Below are positions 12,201-21,600 of a DNA stretch of 64,000 nt, in pieces. The stretch is from Bolinopsis microptera (taxonomy: Eukaryota; Ctenophora; Tentaculata; Lobata; Bolinopsidae), in contig NC_087078.1 of the NCBI RefSeq assembly GCF_026151205.1, positions 12,383,118 to 12,447,117 on the forward strand, in the 5' to 3' direction. The notes under the pieces are model-generated. The model was not told the DNA's origin. It ran no database searches and worked only from the letters and a program-made list of their open reading frames with translations. Position numbers and translations under genes: made by a program. Numbering within the stretch: position 1 is the stretch's first letter; each line of letters starts with the position of its first letter.

Positions 12201-12652
12201 GAGAGGCGTACTTAGAAAAGTTTAGAACTTGTGCTAGAACACGAAGTAAAGACAAGCAAAAATTAGGAAGCGACTTCTATGAAAAACAGCACACAAAACC
12301 GCTATTTAAGAAAAATGGTTTACTAACCATACACAGTTTGTTCAAACACACATGTTTATTGGAAATGTTCAAAATCAATAAATTAGAATCCCCAGTCCCA
12401 CTCCTAAATCTATTTAACAGATCATCAAGACGTGCTGATCGATTCATCACTCCAACCCCATCCACCTCCTTCATATATCAATCGACAAAAATGTGGAACG
12501 ATTGTAGAAACACTGCTAGCAATATCAACTTCTCTACATCAACGAACCTTGTGAAATCCACAATAAAAAAGGAGTTACTCGGCATGCAGTCCAGGTACGA
12601 CGAAATAGATTGGTGTGAACTGAACTTCGATTCCAACGAACTGAAATTCTAA
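9287..12652 (+). CDS. LINE ORF2: PHD finger + EEP endonuclease + reverse transcriptase
   Basis: Frame open across the end of ORF1; the first in-frame ATG (9377) lies inside the PHD finger, whose first Cys pair (VCLVCAKF) is encoded from 9305, so the true start is unclear. Residues below count from the ATG. PHD ligands continue as CCECDCPMHHKC and YCPKC. The endonuclease covers about 80-310, with IIALAETNEG, GTGVALYV, YRPPSG, AGDFNIDL and DNII; its final motif reads SHHSPIF instead of the usual SDH. A Cys-rich insert (CQCPICCSKRDKYKKYSDC) follows near residue 415. The RT has NYRPVSTLAVFGKLFE, QYGFRKNHST, FIDLSKAFDTI, GVPQGSCLGPLLF and the catalytic FADD at 775-778, then FLGVIIDDQLKW. Length, about 1,090 residues, is typical of CR1-group ORF2. 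It would nick DNA and prime reverse transcription at the target. Confidence 0.9.
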   Translation, partial: TPLSKEVCLVCAKFINVGQFIVECCECDCPMHHKCYTKSINNDTLSDDFYCPKCIHLAVIRYNPFRLACTNLSDIESSEVDDTIIKVDQILNNCVSYNVKEFNKALDNQMNEFSSLLFQNIDGNKSNFDTFAIESHRLTKKFSIIALAETNEGPESSSLYQLTGYNSFYQNTIPDKKKGTGVALYVCDTLSARVNGNVSHITEHLETLFVAVSSTTSPVTVGVMYRPPSGNVNVALSELSDILDSLPKCSYLAGDFNIDLHDKNSTIVQRYEEILLSKGFFPLISLATHEKPGCKASCIDNIITNDVESIVASGILTDRISHHSPIFQIFDRNLDSSRIDLKYKQYYDYNKPNVKAFLQTLEHDLNNNVIDNFTTFHDIFKDCIDRTCKLETPKCSKRTALNNPWITPDLVGKISYQHELYDKWVKVRKVKCKFGEIENKGGTCQCPICCSKRDKYKKYSDCRRKVKKDRRNAQSKFYGGKFAELHGNSKKTWELINQIRGKRKRQTKPLFTINNEKITNRRVIANEFNKYFVSLASNLNEAYNEIGELLINGIPSIYDYLPKSNTTSIYMHDCTIDEVCKIISELKNGKSSDIPIHVVKASSRIIAPLLSVLYNECLKEGIFPDDLKIGRISPIYKKENEELLENYRPVSTLAVFGKLFEKIIYSRLYSFFQSQNMIYENQYGFRKNHSTSHALNFSVNYIESCLNKKQHVLGIFIDLSKAFDTISADKLLSKLDNYGIRGNANKLIASYLSNRYQYVSVLGEESDKLPVLFGVPQGSCLGPLLFIIYINDLYRATELGKFILFADDTNIFVADECKIKLYERANQILKLVQLYMKCNFLHINIKKCCYIHFKPTNRKSKVEHNEEEHVLTLNNVVIKQVKKVKFLGVIIDDQLKWDAHIRSLNTKLKCESGKICRIRHIIPEKLYKELYYTLFESHLRFGISVWGGLSNNRLEPIFITQKKCVRILFGNREAYLEKFRTCARTRSKDKQKLGSDFYEKQHTKPLFKKNGLLTIHSLFKHTCLLEMFKINKLESPVPLLNLFNRSSRRADRFITPTPSTSFIYQSTKMWNDCRNTASNINFSTSTNLVKSTIKKELLGMQSRYDEIDWCELNFDSNELKF

Positions 12653-13300
12653 TGTCTACTCAATGAAGATATGCTGAGCGCTAAAGCCGATTGAAATGTT
12701 AATGTCTAAAGTATAAAATTTCGGCGGTCACGCCGCGCATTTTGCGCGCTGTGCCGCTATTTTTGGCCCATCTTATCAGATATTATTTACAATGTACTCG
12801 CACAGTACATGCAGGGCATGCCTCAAGATCATATTAGTGTAGGAATCATTATGTTTTCAACAATTCATCATATGTCGAATTCAGCAGTGGGTCCTCTCTT
12901 CGTCCGGTTTGTGTGTTTGTCGCTTGTCTGGACTCTCGTAGTCATGTAATTTTTAATTTTTAATTTCTAATTTGTTATTTTAATTTTAATTTTAATTTTT
13001 CAATTTTCTAAATGTGTGTTCTGCTCCGGGACTCGATTACCGTATCGGCTTTCTTGAGACTGTAAATTTGGAAAGCCAACTATGCGGGGCGCCTGCCTAC
13101 CGGCACTGAAGAGTGATCAAAGAATTAACTAAAATTTCCTAATATAACGATTGAATATAGAGTTGTTTAACCGGCGCGGCCATGGGTGTGTGGCCTAGCT
13201 TTGGCTGCACACCTATGACTGCGCTGTTGCTGGTGGACAGGCGCAGTTTTTGTTGTGCAGTAGTGTTGCAAGAGAATAAAACCAACTTATTATGTACTAA
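12653..13300 (+). other. 3' UTR of the LINE
   Basis: Non-coding, containing a run of TTTTAATTTTAATTT-like units (12947-13000), GC-rich patches and an AATAAA near 13275. The exact 3' end is not marked by a clear poly(A) or microsatellite tail; 13300 is approximate. Confidence 0.5.
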
Positions 13301-13905
13301 ATGGAATCAAGAATATTATTGACTATATTTGATAACGATGAATTGTAAATTTCGATCAATTTATATTTTTCGGTCTCCAATTATTGAACTGCGGAAGCTG
13401 GTTGCCTCAACAATGTTGACTATGCATGGTATGACTGAATTGTAAAAACGTGATAATTGAACGAAAAATAAATGATGAACATGATTCAAAAACTGTAAAC
13501 CACCAAATGAATTATCGCTTAAATTTAAATAAGTATTTAAACAAAAACCACCATGTGCCGTTAAGCAGCAGGGCGCGGCTCATCTGGGCCACAGCAAATC
13601 GGCGAAAATGGGTTCGAAAAAGCCACTATTGGCACTCGAGTCCTTGATCTTTCCGATGGTTCACTGGGGCTTTTGAGCTGCCGTCCTTCAGCTTCTGTAA
13701 ACTGAAATTACTACCAATCCAAGTTGAAGCAATCAGCCGACGCGCGGCTTTTATGGTTATATATGATATGTTTAATCTGTAATAAAGATCAAAATTCAAA
13801 TTTGTTTCTCTAAAATTTGTTTCTCCATTACAATGTATTGGAAACATGACACTTTTGACTATACTATATTGCAATCAATGATAGCTGGTTTAAAGACACC
13901 TCACA
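13301..13905. other. No gene recognised
   Basis: AT-rich sequence with a GC-rich island at 13560-13745. Short open frames on both strands lack known domains. Nothing else supported. Confidence 0.3.
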
Positions 13906-14463
13906 GACACCTCACAGCAAGTAGACCAAAGTGGCTCTTGCTTGTGATCAGTGCATCAACTACCCGCCGAAGCGGTGGGTTGGGAGTCCCCTCTGAGATC
14001 ATTTCGTCCGTAAAATTGTATACAATATAAAGTAGTACAGTAAAATATCTACAAAATTTACATAAACAAATCTAGGAGACCTCAAAGCTCGTCTTCTGGG
14101 GGATGAGGTTGAAGGATACGTCTTGCAATTCAAGATGCTGGGCTGTTGACCTTCCTCTGATTCCCCTCGGTGCGATCATGAGTGTACTTCTTAACAAATC
14201 GAATCTGAATCGTGTTCTGATATGATTTTTGACTTGGCTCTTGGCTTCTTTTTTTTCCTTTTTTTTGTGGTCAGCTATCAATATATGCGCTTTAAATATT
14301 TGTTTTTAAAATTTACTTTCATGTCCTCCAGTATACACAGAAATTACACAGAAAAATTTTAAAATTATATAAAATTAAATCAAATCAACGAATCAAGCGG
14401 GTAGTTGACGCACCTTTCACAAGCAAAAGCCACTTTGTATTGGTCTACTTGCTGTGAGGTGTC
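13906..14463. mobile_element. TIR element with about 65-bp inverted ends
   Basis: Left end GACACCTCACAGCAAGTAGA and right end, reverse-complemented, GACACCTCACAGCAAGTAGA match exactly for 20 bases. They continue as an imperfect inverted repeat through CCAAAGTGGCTCTTGCTTGTG and CATCAACTACCCGC. The left flank repeats the terminal CACCTCACAG, so the TSD is obscured. Inside lies a short coding-like fragment (14072-14281, minus) related to 18218-18520. No transposase is visible, so it is non-autonomous. Confidence 0.75.
14072..14281 (-). pseudogene. Repeat-derived coding fragment, copy 1
   Basis: A 69-codon minus-strand frame containing IADHKK, SQVKNHIRTRFRFDLLRSTL, RGIRGR, AQHLEL and DVSFNLIPQKTSFEVS. 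The same series of motifs occurs at 18218-18520 with mostly synonymous-looking or conservative differences, which suggests both descend from a real protein, most likely encoded by a transposable element. I do not recognise the family. It is too short to be a working gene. Confidence 0.45.
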
Positions 14464-14643
14464 TCAGCTATACTACATGGGTTGGGGTCCCCCCTTTTTT
14501 TGTTAATCAACGAATCAAGCTCATCAAAATTCAAAGTCATTAGGTAAAACAGTTTCAAAAATGTTTTATATTATCATATAGCATTCGGCATTGTTACCAG
14601 GTTACCTAGCTAAATTTTTTGAAGATCTTGGCTTTTGACTTGA

Positions 14644-15451
14644 AGGTTTACAACCTACCAGGACGCGCGCCGAGTTGGACTCCTCAATATATGGAACAGA
14701 TATTTTACGAGTATCACCCGTTAACTTTTGACGCTCCGCTGAGTTAAATTTAAACCTTAACGTTTAATTTTAAAGTAAATGGTTTGGCGTTTGCTTTTTC
14801 AAAATAGAAAAATTAAAAAATGGAAGTGCCATGCAGTGGGAATAAAAAAACAAATTTTAAATGTTATGAATTCAATTTAAATCTTAAAATTTTTGCACAT
14901 AGCTTACCTTGCTAGTATAATGCTTGCATTTTTAAATTACATGAATATAGCGATTATAAGTTTCAAAAAAGTACCGTGCGCAATAATGCGCGGCACCATG
15001 TAAATTTATCAATTGAATTTTAGTTTTTGTGAAAAAAATCATGAAGCAAACGTAATTTATGTAATTTTTTCCCTGCTCTTGCCGAAGGCAAAAAGATCGT
15101 AGGGAATGAGTAATCGGGTTTGGATATATGAGGTAGCCCGACGGTCCTGCGATGTGACCTTTTTACCGCCGTGAGGCGGGCGCGCGCTACTGCAAGCGCA
15201 AGGGCTCTGGATAGAGCAAATTATGAGTATAGGAAGCGTCTGTTATGCTGCGCGTGACGCTCGGCATGTGTTAGTTAATTGCAGTATCCAACGCTAATTT
15301 CAATTGTCAAACGATGCCGTTCAAATTAAATTAGCCCGAAATTTGTGCGCGGCGTACTAAATATTCGATAACATTTAACGGGTGATACTCGTAAAATATC
15401 TGTTCCATATATTGTCCAACTCGGCGCGCGTCCTGGTAGGTTGTAAACCTA
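14644..15451. mobile_element. TIR element with about 85-bp inverted ends
   Basis: Left end AGGTTTACAACCTACCAGGA is matched by the reverse complement of the right end at 15432-15451. The inverted repeat continues through CGCGCGCCGAGTTGGAC and CAGATATTTTACGAGTATCA to about 14735 and from 15370. The extreme terminus is itself palindromic (GGTTTACAACC). The interior has no transposase. A related single end occurs at 53479-53516 and the start of one at about 63945. Confidence 0.75.
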
Positions 15452-15979
15452 CAAGATAACATGCAATCATGTACGCGCGCAACAACAAATTACGATGAAA
15501 ATATTGCAACTTACAACAAAATAATCCAATATCTAATTTTATTAATCGATAAAATTAACTTTTCGTTGCAAGTATTAACGGTTTAAGCAGGAAAAATTAA
15601 TCGTGCGTGGCGTAACCGCGGCGCGGCGAAATTCTTGTTAAAGCAAGAAACTTTGCATAGTCTGTAAAGGTTCCATATACGGCAGACACGGCTAACTAAG
15701 CAAGGCTTGTAGCTGCAGGAGGCCGCGCAAAATTTCAGTATTTATCATTACTTTAGGACCCCATACTTAAGTGTCCATTATGCGTTACCTATTACGCCAA
15801 TTCCTGTAGACGGTGTTCTTGACAAACCTGATTGGTAATGCAGCTAACCACAGCAGTGTTGCTGAAGATATTGTAGAACTGGAGGTCTGGGAGAGTATTT
15901 GGCTTTTAAATTTTAATCCTGCCAAATCTAATAATCTATAAAGTTGTTCATATTAATCTTAATAGCAACCCTTACTGGG
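15452..15979. other. No gene recognised
   Basis: Non-coding, with some GC-rich patches (CGTGCGTGGCGTAACCGCGG). No open frame or repeat that I can define. Confidence 0.3.
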
Positions 15980-16135
15980 TTACCTGAGGACCCCAGGCTA
16001 TTATGTTCATTAACATAAAGATTTGGCGGAATGACAGGCTGAGCGCGGCCCAGTAATTACTGGGCAGCGCTCAGCCTGTCATTCCGTCGAATTTTTATAT
16101 GTTTATGAAGATTTAATAGCCTGGGTCCCCAGGTA
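15980..16135. mobile_element. Head-to-head pair of 77-bp mini-transposons
   Basis: Unit 1 (15980-16056) begins TTACCTGAGG and ends GGCCCAGTAA. Unit 2 (16057-16135) is the same sequence inverted, beginning TTACTGGGC and ending CCCCAGGTAA, so the pair forms a 156-bp palindrome. Each unit has its own short TIR (TTACCTGGG-like and CCCAGTAA). Three further single units lie within 1.6 kb. Confidence 0.8.
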
Positions 16136-16180
16136 ATATCAACCCTAACTTAAATTATTTAGTTAATGGCATAAAACTTG

Positions 16181-16257
16181 TTACCTGGGGACCTCAGGCT
16201 ATCATGTTCATAAACATGGAGATTAGGCGGAATGACAGGCTGAGCGCAGCCCAGTAA
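16181..16257. mobile_element. 77-bp mini-transposon, single unit
   Basis: Begins TTACCTGGGGACCTCAGGCT and ends GCGCAGCCCAGTAA; closely similar to the unit at 15980-16056 and exactly the same length. It abuts the LINE fragment that starts at 16258. Confidence 0.8.
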
Positions 16258-17498
16258 AGAACTAAAAGTATCTGATCAGGAAAAAGATTTGGGGGTTATT
16301 ACCCATAGTTCCCTGCTTTGGAATGAACAAATAAAAGCATGTATTTCCAAGTAAAGGCAAATCGTATGATTTGCTGGATTGTAAGGAATTTGATAATTAG
16401 TGAAAATTGCGGCTCATGGAAGTTGGGGGACTGTTTTGGAGCTGGAGAGCGTCCAGAGGCGGTTTACTCGTCTGATTGATGAGGTGGGTACTCTTCCTTA
16501 CAGCCGTAGACTGGAAATCCTTAATTTGACAACGCTGGCAGAGCGGCGAATACATGGGGACCTTATTGTAGCTTTTAAGGTTATTAATGGTTTGACTGAT
16601 CAAGAAAACAACAAATTTTTATTTAAATCAATTATAGCAACAATTTGAAAAACTTTAAAGTTCTTCTATTACCATGGAATATACTACGGGTATGGTGACT
16701 TGGGCTATTGAGTTGTTAAGTAGATTAAGATTAGTAAACCTGCACTTGCATTGTATTTATAAAAACTAGAAATTAGGCTTCACGGTAAAATGGAGAAGCA
16801 GGCTGATCTTGGAGAGAGCAGACCGTAAAGTTTACGCACCCACCAGGGCTACCTACCTACCCCAGTTGTTCTTTTTGGTTTGTCAGCTTGTATTGTTATA
16901 TTTATGGACCCCAAGTCACCACACTAAGAAGGAGTATGTAAATTTTTTTTAAAAATAATAATAAGTTAAGTTAATATCTGATTCTTCTCTAAATACTGAT
17001 TATGGTTTTACCTGGGGACCTCAGGCTATCATGTTCATATAACATAGAGATTAGGCGGAATGACAGGCTGAGCGCGGCCCAGTAAATTATGGTTCAGACT
17101 TGTTCAGACCAAGCAGATCAGGTCTCAATCTGGTTTCATCCAATAGATGTAGTAAGAGTGTGACAAAAGTCAAGAATCTTCAGTGTTCTTTTCTTCCAGA
17201 GCGGGTTGTTCCCTATTGGAACAAATTCCCTTCGGAGGTAAAGAACTGCTTGACAGTTTTGAGTTTTAAAATTGGATTGGAAAGTTTTAAAAAGGATATG
17301 ATTTCTAAATGTATTGTTAATGACTTTTATTTTTGGAATGTTTCGAAAGAAGTTTTAACAAGAATTGAAGGTACCAATTATGTCAGTAATAAGGAAAAAC
17401 ACAATGATTATCTTTGGTTTCATCCTTCTGATGTTGATCTGTTCAAAACATTATTAAAAACTCACCTGTTTAAGAAAAGTTATGGCATGAGCGATTAA
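16258..17498 (+). pseudogene. Decayed LINE ORF2 3' fragment
   Basis: Pieces of the post-RT region of a LINE: SDQEKDLGVITHSSLLWNEQ (16265-16330), then VQRRFTRLIDEVGTLPYSRR and LEILNLTTLAERRIHGDLI (16400-16648), then the extreme C-terminus FLPERVVPYWNKFPSEVK with LSFKIGLESFKKD (17100-17498). In-frame stops and frame changes separate the pieces. A mini-transposon at 17008-17085 interrupts it. This is a different LINE lineage from 7440-13300, of the Jockey/CR1 superclade. The copy is 5'-truncated and dead. Confidence 0.8.
17008..17085. mobile_element. 78-bp mini-transposon with 8-9 bp TSD
   Basis: Begins TTACCTGGGGACCTCAGG and ends GCGGCCCAGTAA. It is flanked on both sides by ATTATGGTT (16999-17007 and 17086-17094), which marks it as an insertion into the older LINE fragment. 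Confidence 0.85.
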
Positions 17499-17584
17499 TT
17501 GACAGTATAACTTTATGTTATTTGCTTAAACTGTTTAGGATGCAACCTAATGTCATGATCTTTTTGAACTTATTAGCAACTAGA

Positions 17585-17653
17585 TTACCCCAGGCTATTA
17601 TGTTCATAAACATAAAGATTCGGCGGAATGACAGGCTGAGCGCCGCCCAGTAA
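17585..17653. mobile_element. 69-bp mini-transposon with 8-bp TSD
   Basis: Begins TTACCCCAGGCTATTATG and ends GCCGCCCAGTAA, with a small internal deletion relative to the 77-bp units. The flanks are CAACTAGA directly on both sides (17577-17584 and 17654-17661). Confidence 0.85.
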
Positions 17654-17661
17654 CAACTAGA

Positions 17662-18217
17662 CTGTTAGCTCGCTTCATAAGCATGTCATCTTCGTTCCAA
17701 AACTTTTTATGTCCTATTATATGCATACACTCCTTGATAGTTATCTTGAAAAAAAAATGTTGTTTTACTTTGTGTTTAAGCTACCAAATTTTATTATTAT
17801 TATTAATTATTATGTAGCAAAGAAACGTTTTATAAATCTTTACTCCACTGGGATGTATGAATAAATAACAAATTTTTTATGATGTTGTTATTTATGATTA
17901 ATATTTGATAAATTATTACTTTTAAATTTGATGGAGAAATAGTTACTGTATATTTTTCCATGTAGTGCAATGACACTTTGTAGACATTAGTGATGATGTT
18001 ATGTCATAATTTTTACTTTACTTTACTTTACTTTACTTAAAGAGAGAGTGCCGGGCGCATTTCATGTTTTGACATGTCCCACACGTACACCCCATTTTTG
18101 GGTTTATGTATACGGTTTTTCAAATATCTGCTAATTGTTGAACGTTTAATTTTAACAATAGTAATAATATCTTGTATATTAGTACAACAAATATTTTGTT
18201 CTGCATAAGACATTTTA
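17662..18217. repeat. Non-coding, ending in (TTTAC)n
   Basis: AT-rich tail that could be the 3' UTR of the LINE fragment at 16258-17498. At about 18012-18038 there are five tandem TTTAC units, the kind of short microsatellite tail found at the 3' end of many LINEs. No gene is visible. Confidence 0.5.
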
Positions 18218-18520
18218 TCAACAATTAAAGTCAAACGAGCTATGAGAGACCTCACAGCTAGTCTTCTCAGGGATGAGATAGAAAGATACGTCATCCAGTC
18301 CAAGGTGCTGGGCTTTTTGTCTTCCTCTGATTCCCCTGAGTGCTATGAGTGTGCTTCGTAGCAGATAAAACCTGAATCGTGTTCTGATGTGATTTTTAAC
18401 CTGGCTTCTTTTTTTGTGGTCAGCTATTATCTCAGAGATACGATTTGAGAGATACAATCTGTTTTGTTTAACTGACTCTCTCCTCATAGAGATCTTTCTT
18501 CTCTTTCTCATGCGCATTCT
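18218..18520 (-). pseudogene. Repeat-derived coding fragment, copy 2
   Basis: The minus-strand frame contains IADHKKRSQVKNHIRTRFRF, LLRSTLIALRGIRGR, AQHLGLDDVSFYLIPEKTS and CEVS, matching 14072-14281. The conservation is at protein level, although the DNA has diverged and carries small in-frame indels. Family unknown. Confidence 0.45.
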
Positions 18521-18640
18521 TTAAACCTAATTGTATATATATATCATTACCTAAGTTCTCTCAATCCATAAGTTCCCAAAGTCTGAATATTCACTTTTTT
18601 CTTAGGCCAAGTATTGTTCGTCCACAAATTTCAGACATTT

Positions 18641-21600
18641 CTATTTTATCTCATTGTATTTTGTCAATGTCCCTGGCCGAATGTCACTGGATCTTTGTTT
18701 TTGTGCCAACATGGCCAAATTAGTAGTACTAGTTTGGTCAGAACTATTATCACCAGTCCTCAGTCTGAGAAAACATCTTCTACAAAAGTTACTGAGCATA
18801 TCCTTGTATTCCCTAAACTCAGAGTTGTATATGATTGGATTGATCAGAGAATTGACCTGTAAAATAATGATCGAACAAAACTCATACAAAGGAGAGGCAT
18901 CAATTGTTCGGAAATAGTGTAAGATCCCTATCAGAATGAATGGTATCCAGCACAAACCATCAGATAGAATTATCAGACTGATCCTTTTCTGTAATGCTGA
19001 GTTTGTATTAGCAGCAACGCTGTTACTCAATCCATCTGTTGAAATTCTTGACACTGTCAGAACAATGATATATGAAACGGTTATGACACCAAAACAGAAA
19101 AAGTTTAGAAAAAGAATGCACAGGGAGAACAATTGTTGAGGGTCATCCTCCGTTACAAAGTACTTGAACAGGCACACCCCAGCATTGCCATAGAAACCAA
19201 CACCATTCCCTTGCACTATGCCATCATCACTTGAAAACATGTCTTTTATTAGACTTTGAATTTAATTCCAACTAATATGATGAGAGCTAATTCCCCACAA
19301 TTTGCCATAGTATGTTTCCAGAGTATCAAAGTGCACACTTTTCTTGACTAATCCAACAAAAAGTGTAATCTCATGGTAACTTAGACCATTCAAGAAGAAG
19401 TCCTCAAAATTATCAAACAATGGCGTGACAGATATCAATGTTGCACTGATCAGTATTAGAGTGCACAGTAATATTGTGAAAATCCACCATGGTCTAGATA
19501 TGTTTGGTGCACTAAACAGGTGTGTTATTCGATATACTCTGAAAATACTAAGAACTGTCATAGTGAAGAGAGATATTTGTGACCCGATAGTGCTCAGCAC
19601 TCCAAGAACATGACACATTGTAGATGCAGTCCAATGTACCTTTCATTACAGTAATCCTCGCCTAACATGTGATTAACACCGCTTATGACAAACAAGTATA
19701 TTCCAACAAGCAAATCTCCGAAGGCTATCAGCAAAATCAGAAGATTATCTCTGAATGTAATACCTCTCTGCTCCATTTTTGAAAGTTTGTGAATAGATTT
19801 CAAAATCACAAGAATATTGATAACAGTCGAAGCTACACCAATTACCCATGCAGATATCTGTAGGTAGAATGATAATGATGATCCTCTTTTTTGGACATGC
19901 CTCATTACACTCGTCACTGAAATCAACACAGTTTACAACTCCATCACACAGTTTATCTAAACTAAGCCTCTCACGTGAAGTGTTGCACTGAAACTGATTG
20001 ATACAACCATCTTCATCAGATTCGTCGCCACAGTCATCAGCCAAGTTGCACACTTTGTCGTTGGTTACACAATGTCTATTGTCACACAGAAATACATTGT
20101 CTTCAAATTTGCGCATTTCTGGGCTTGGCTGAGACACTTTTATTATTTCTGTGTTATTGCTGTCTAAAATGAGAAGACTGTTAGCAACTTTTGTGCTACT
20201 TTGACTACAAGCAACCTGGGGAGCACGCCTCATTTCGCATGAAACATTGTTCTCTATACAGAGCCCATGACATGACAAAAATATGTACTGTTCACCAAAC
20301 TGAAACCTACAAGACTGTTTGATGGACGAGTGAACAGTGATTTTTGGCTCCAATTTGTAGATTTTGGCTAATGATGATGTTTCTATGCAACGAAATTTGT
20401 CTTCAGATAATAAACCTGGTAGACAAGGTGGAAAAACAACTTTGTTGTCTATTTCTAAACGATCTGACCAAACTTTTGTATACTGTCTGCTGATGAAGCA
20501 CATCTCCCTTTCTCCAGGGCAGTCACTTTTCATATCACACAATTTATCCATAGGCACTGGTTTCATTACATGTTCTCTGTCGTTACCACAGAAGAAATAT
20601 TCTGAACACTCAGTGTCATGTTCAACATAGTGCTTTCGATCTTTTTTTCCGCATGATTTCCAATTATGTGGGTTTTCATCTGTGCCATCAATGCAATCTG
20701 ATTTATTATCCATCACATAAGATTTGAGGATGCTCAGAGAAACATTGTTGGCTGATGCAAGTTTTCTTTGACATGTGAGTTTTGTTTGTTTTGGTTCACA
20801 AAATGCTTCATCCTCCCCAAACAGACAATCCACTATATCATCACAAATCTTATGCCTATGAAGGTAACAATCGTATCCAACAAGCTCACATTCCTCATCA
20901 ATTCCATCTTCACAGTTTTCAATTCCATCACAGATCAGATACTTTGTTATGCTGGATAAGCCATAGCCACTTACATTACACGACAATTCAATATGCTTCT
21001 TATTTAATGTACAGTTCATTTGTTCCTCCCAGTTCTCGCAAATTTGGAACTTTGCTCCTTCGACATAGGCTGGGTTGGTACAAGTCATGAAATCTGGTAC
21101 AAATCTCTCCTTTTCTGTCATATTGTCTATGCATGTGATTCCAGTGGACGAGTTTTCAGAATTTTTTGTACAATCTTCTTTGTTAAACCATGCCTCTAAA
21201 GTGTTGTCACAGAGAAATATGGGATGCACCCACCAGAAATCAACACCCTTTGGTTTTGAAACTGTGCTTATTTTTCCTGCTTCATGACCACAATCATTTT
21301 CATCATAGAAAAAGAAACCACCCCCACATTTATATTCAGACTCATCGCAGTACATTTCATCCTTTACAGCTTGCGGTAAAATGATCGATTTATCGAAAGT
21401 GCACCTCAATTTTTCGGATAAATCAGAGTTGCACACTTCCTTTGCTTCATCTTCTCCATCGAGACAATCTGACACACCATTGCACAAGATACCAACTGGA
21501 AAAACTGTTGAGTTTCCGTACTTTGATGGGCATATCACAGAGCACCTTCCATCAGTTGATAAAGTTTCCTCTATTCCACAAAACTGAACTGAACTGTAAT

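Larger units (their letters stand above)
7440..13300 (+). mobile_element. Near-intact CR1/L2-group LINE (two ORFs)
   Basis: Autonomous-type non-LTR retrotransposon: ORF1 (7440-9287) encodes coiled coil, AlkB-like oxygenase and SGNH esterase; ORF2 (to 12652) encodes PHD finger, endonuclease/exonuclease/phosphatase-type endonuclease and reverse transcriptase. Both ORFs are free of stops over 1.8 and 3.3 kb, so this copy is young. An approximately 650-bp 3' UTR follows, with an AATAAA near 13275 as a likely end. ORF1 has no ATG near its open start at 7440, so the copy is probably 5'-truncated. Esterase-bearing ORF1 and PHD-type fingers are known from the CR1 group; the AlkB domain is the unusual part. 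Confidence 0.88.

Noticed and set aside
19880-19895. Programmed ribosomal frameshift at the AAAAAAG run in the receptor
   Set aside because: The in-frame heptamer fits a -1 slip, but a -1 slip leads to a stop within about 15 codons; TM1 lies in the other frame. Two more lesions follow, so decay or sequencing error is simpler.
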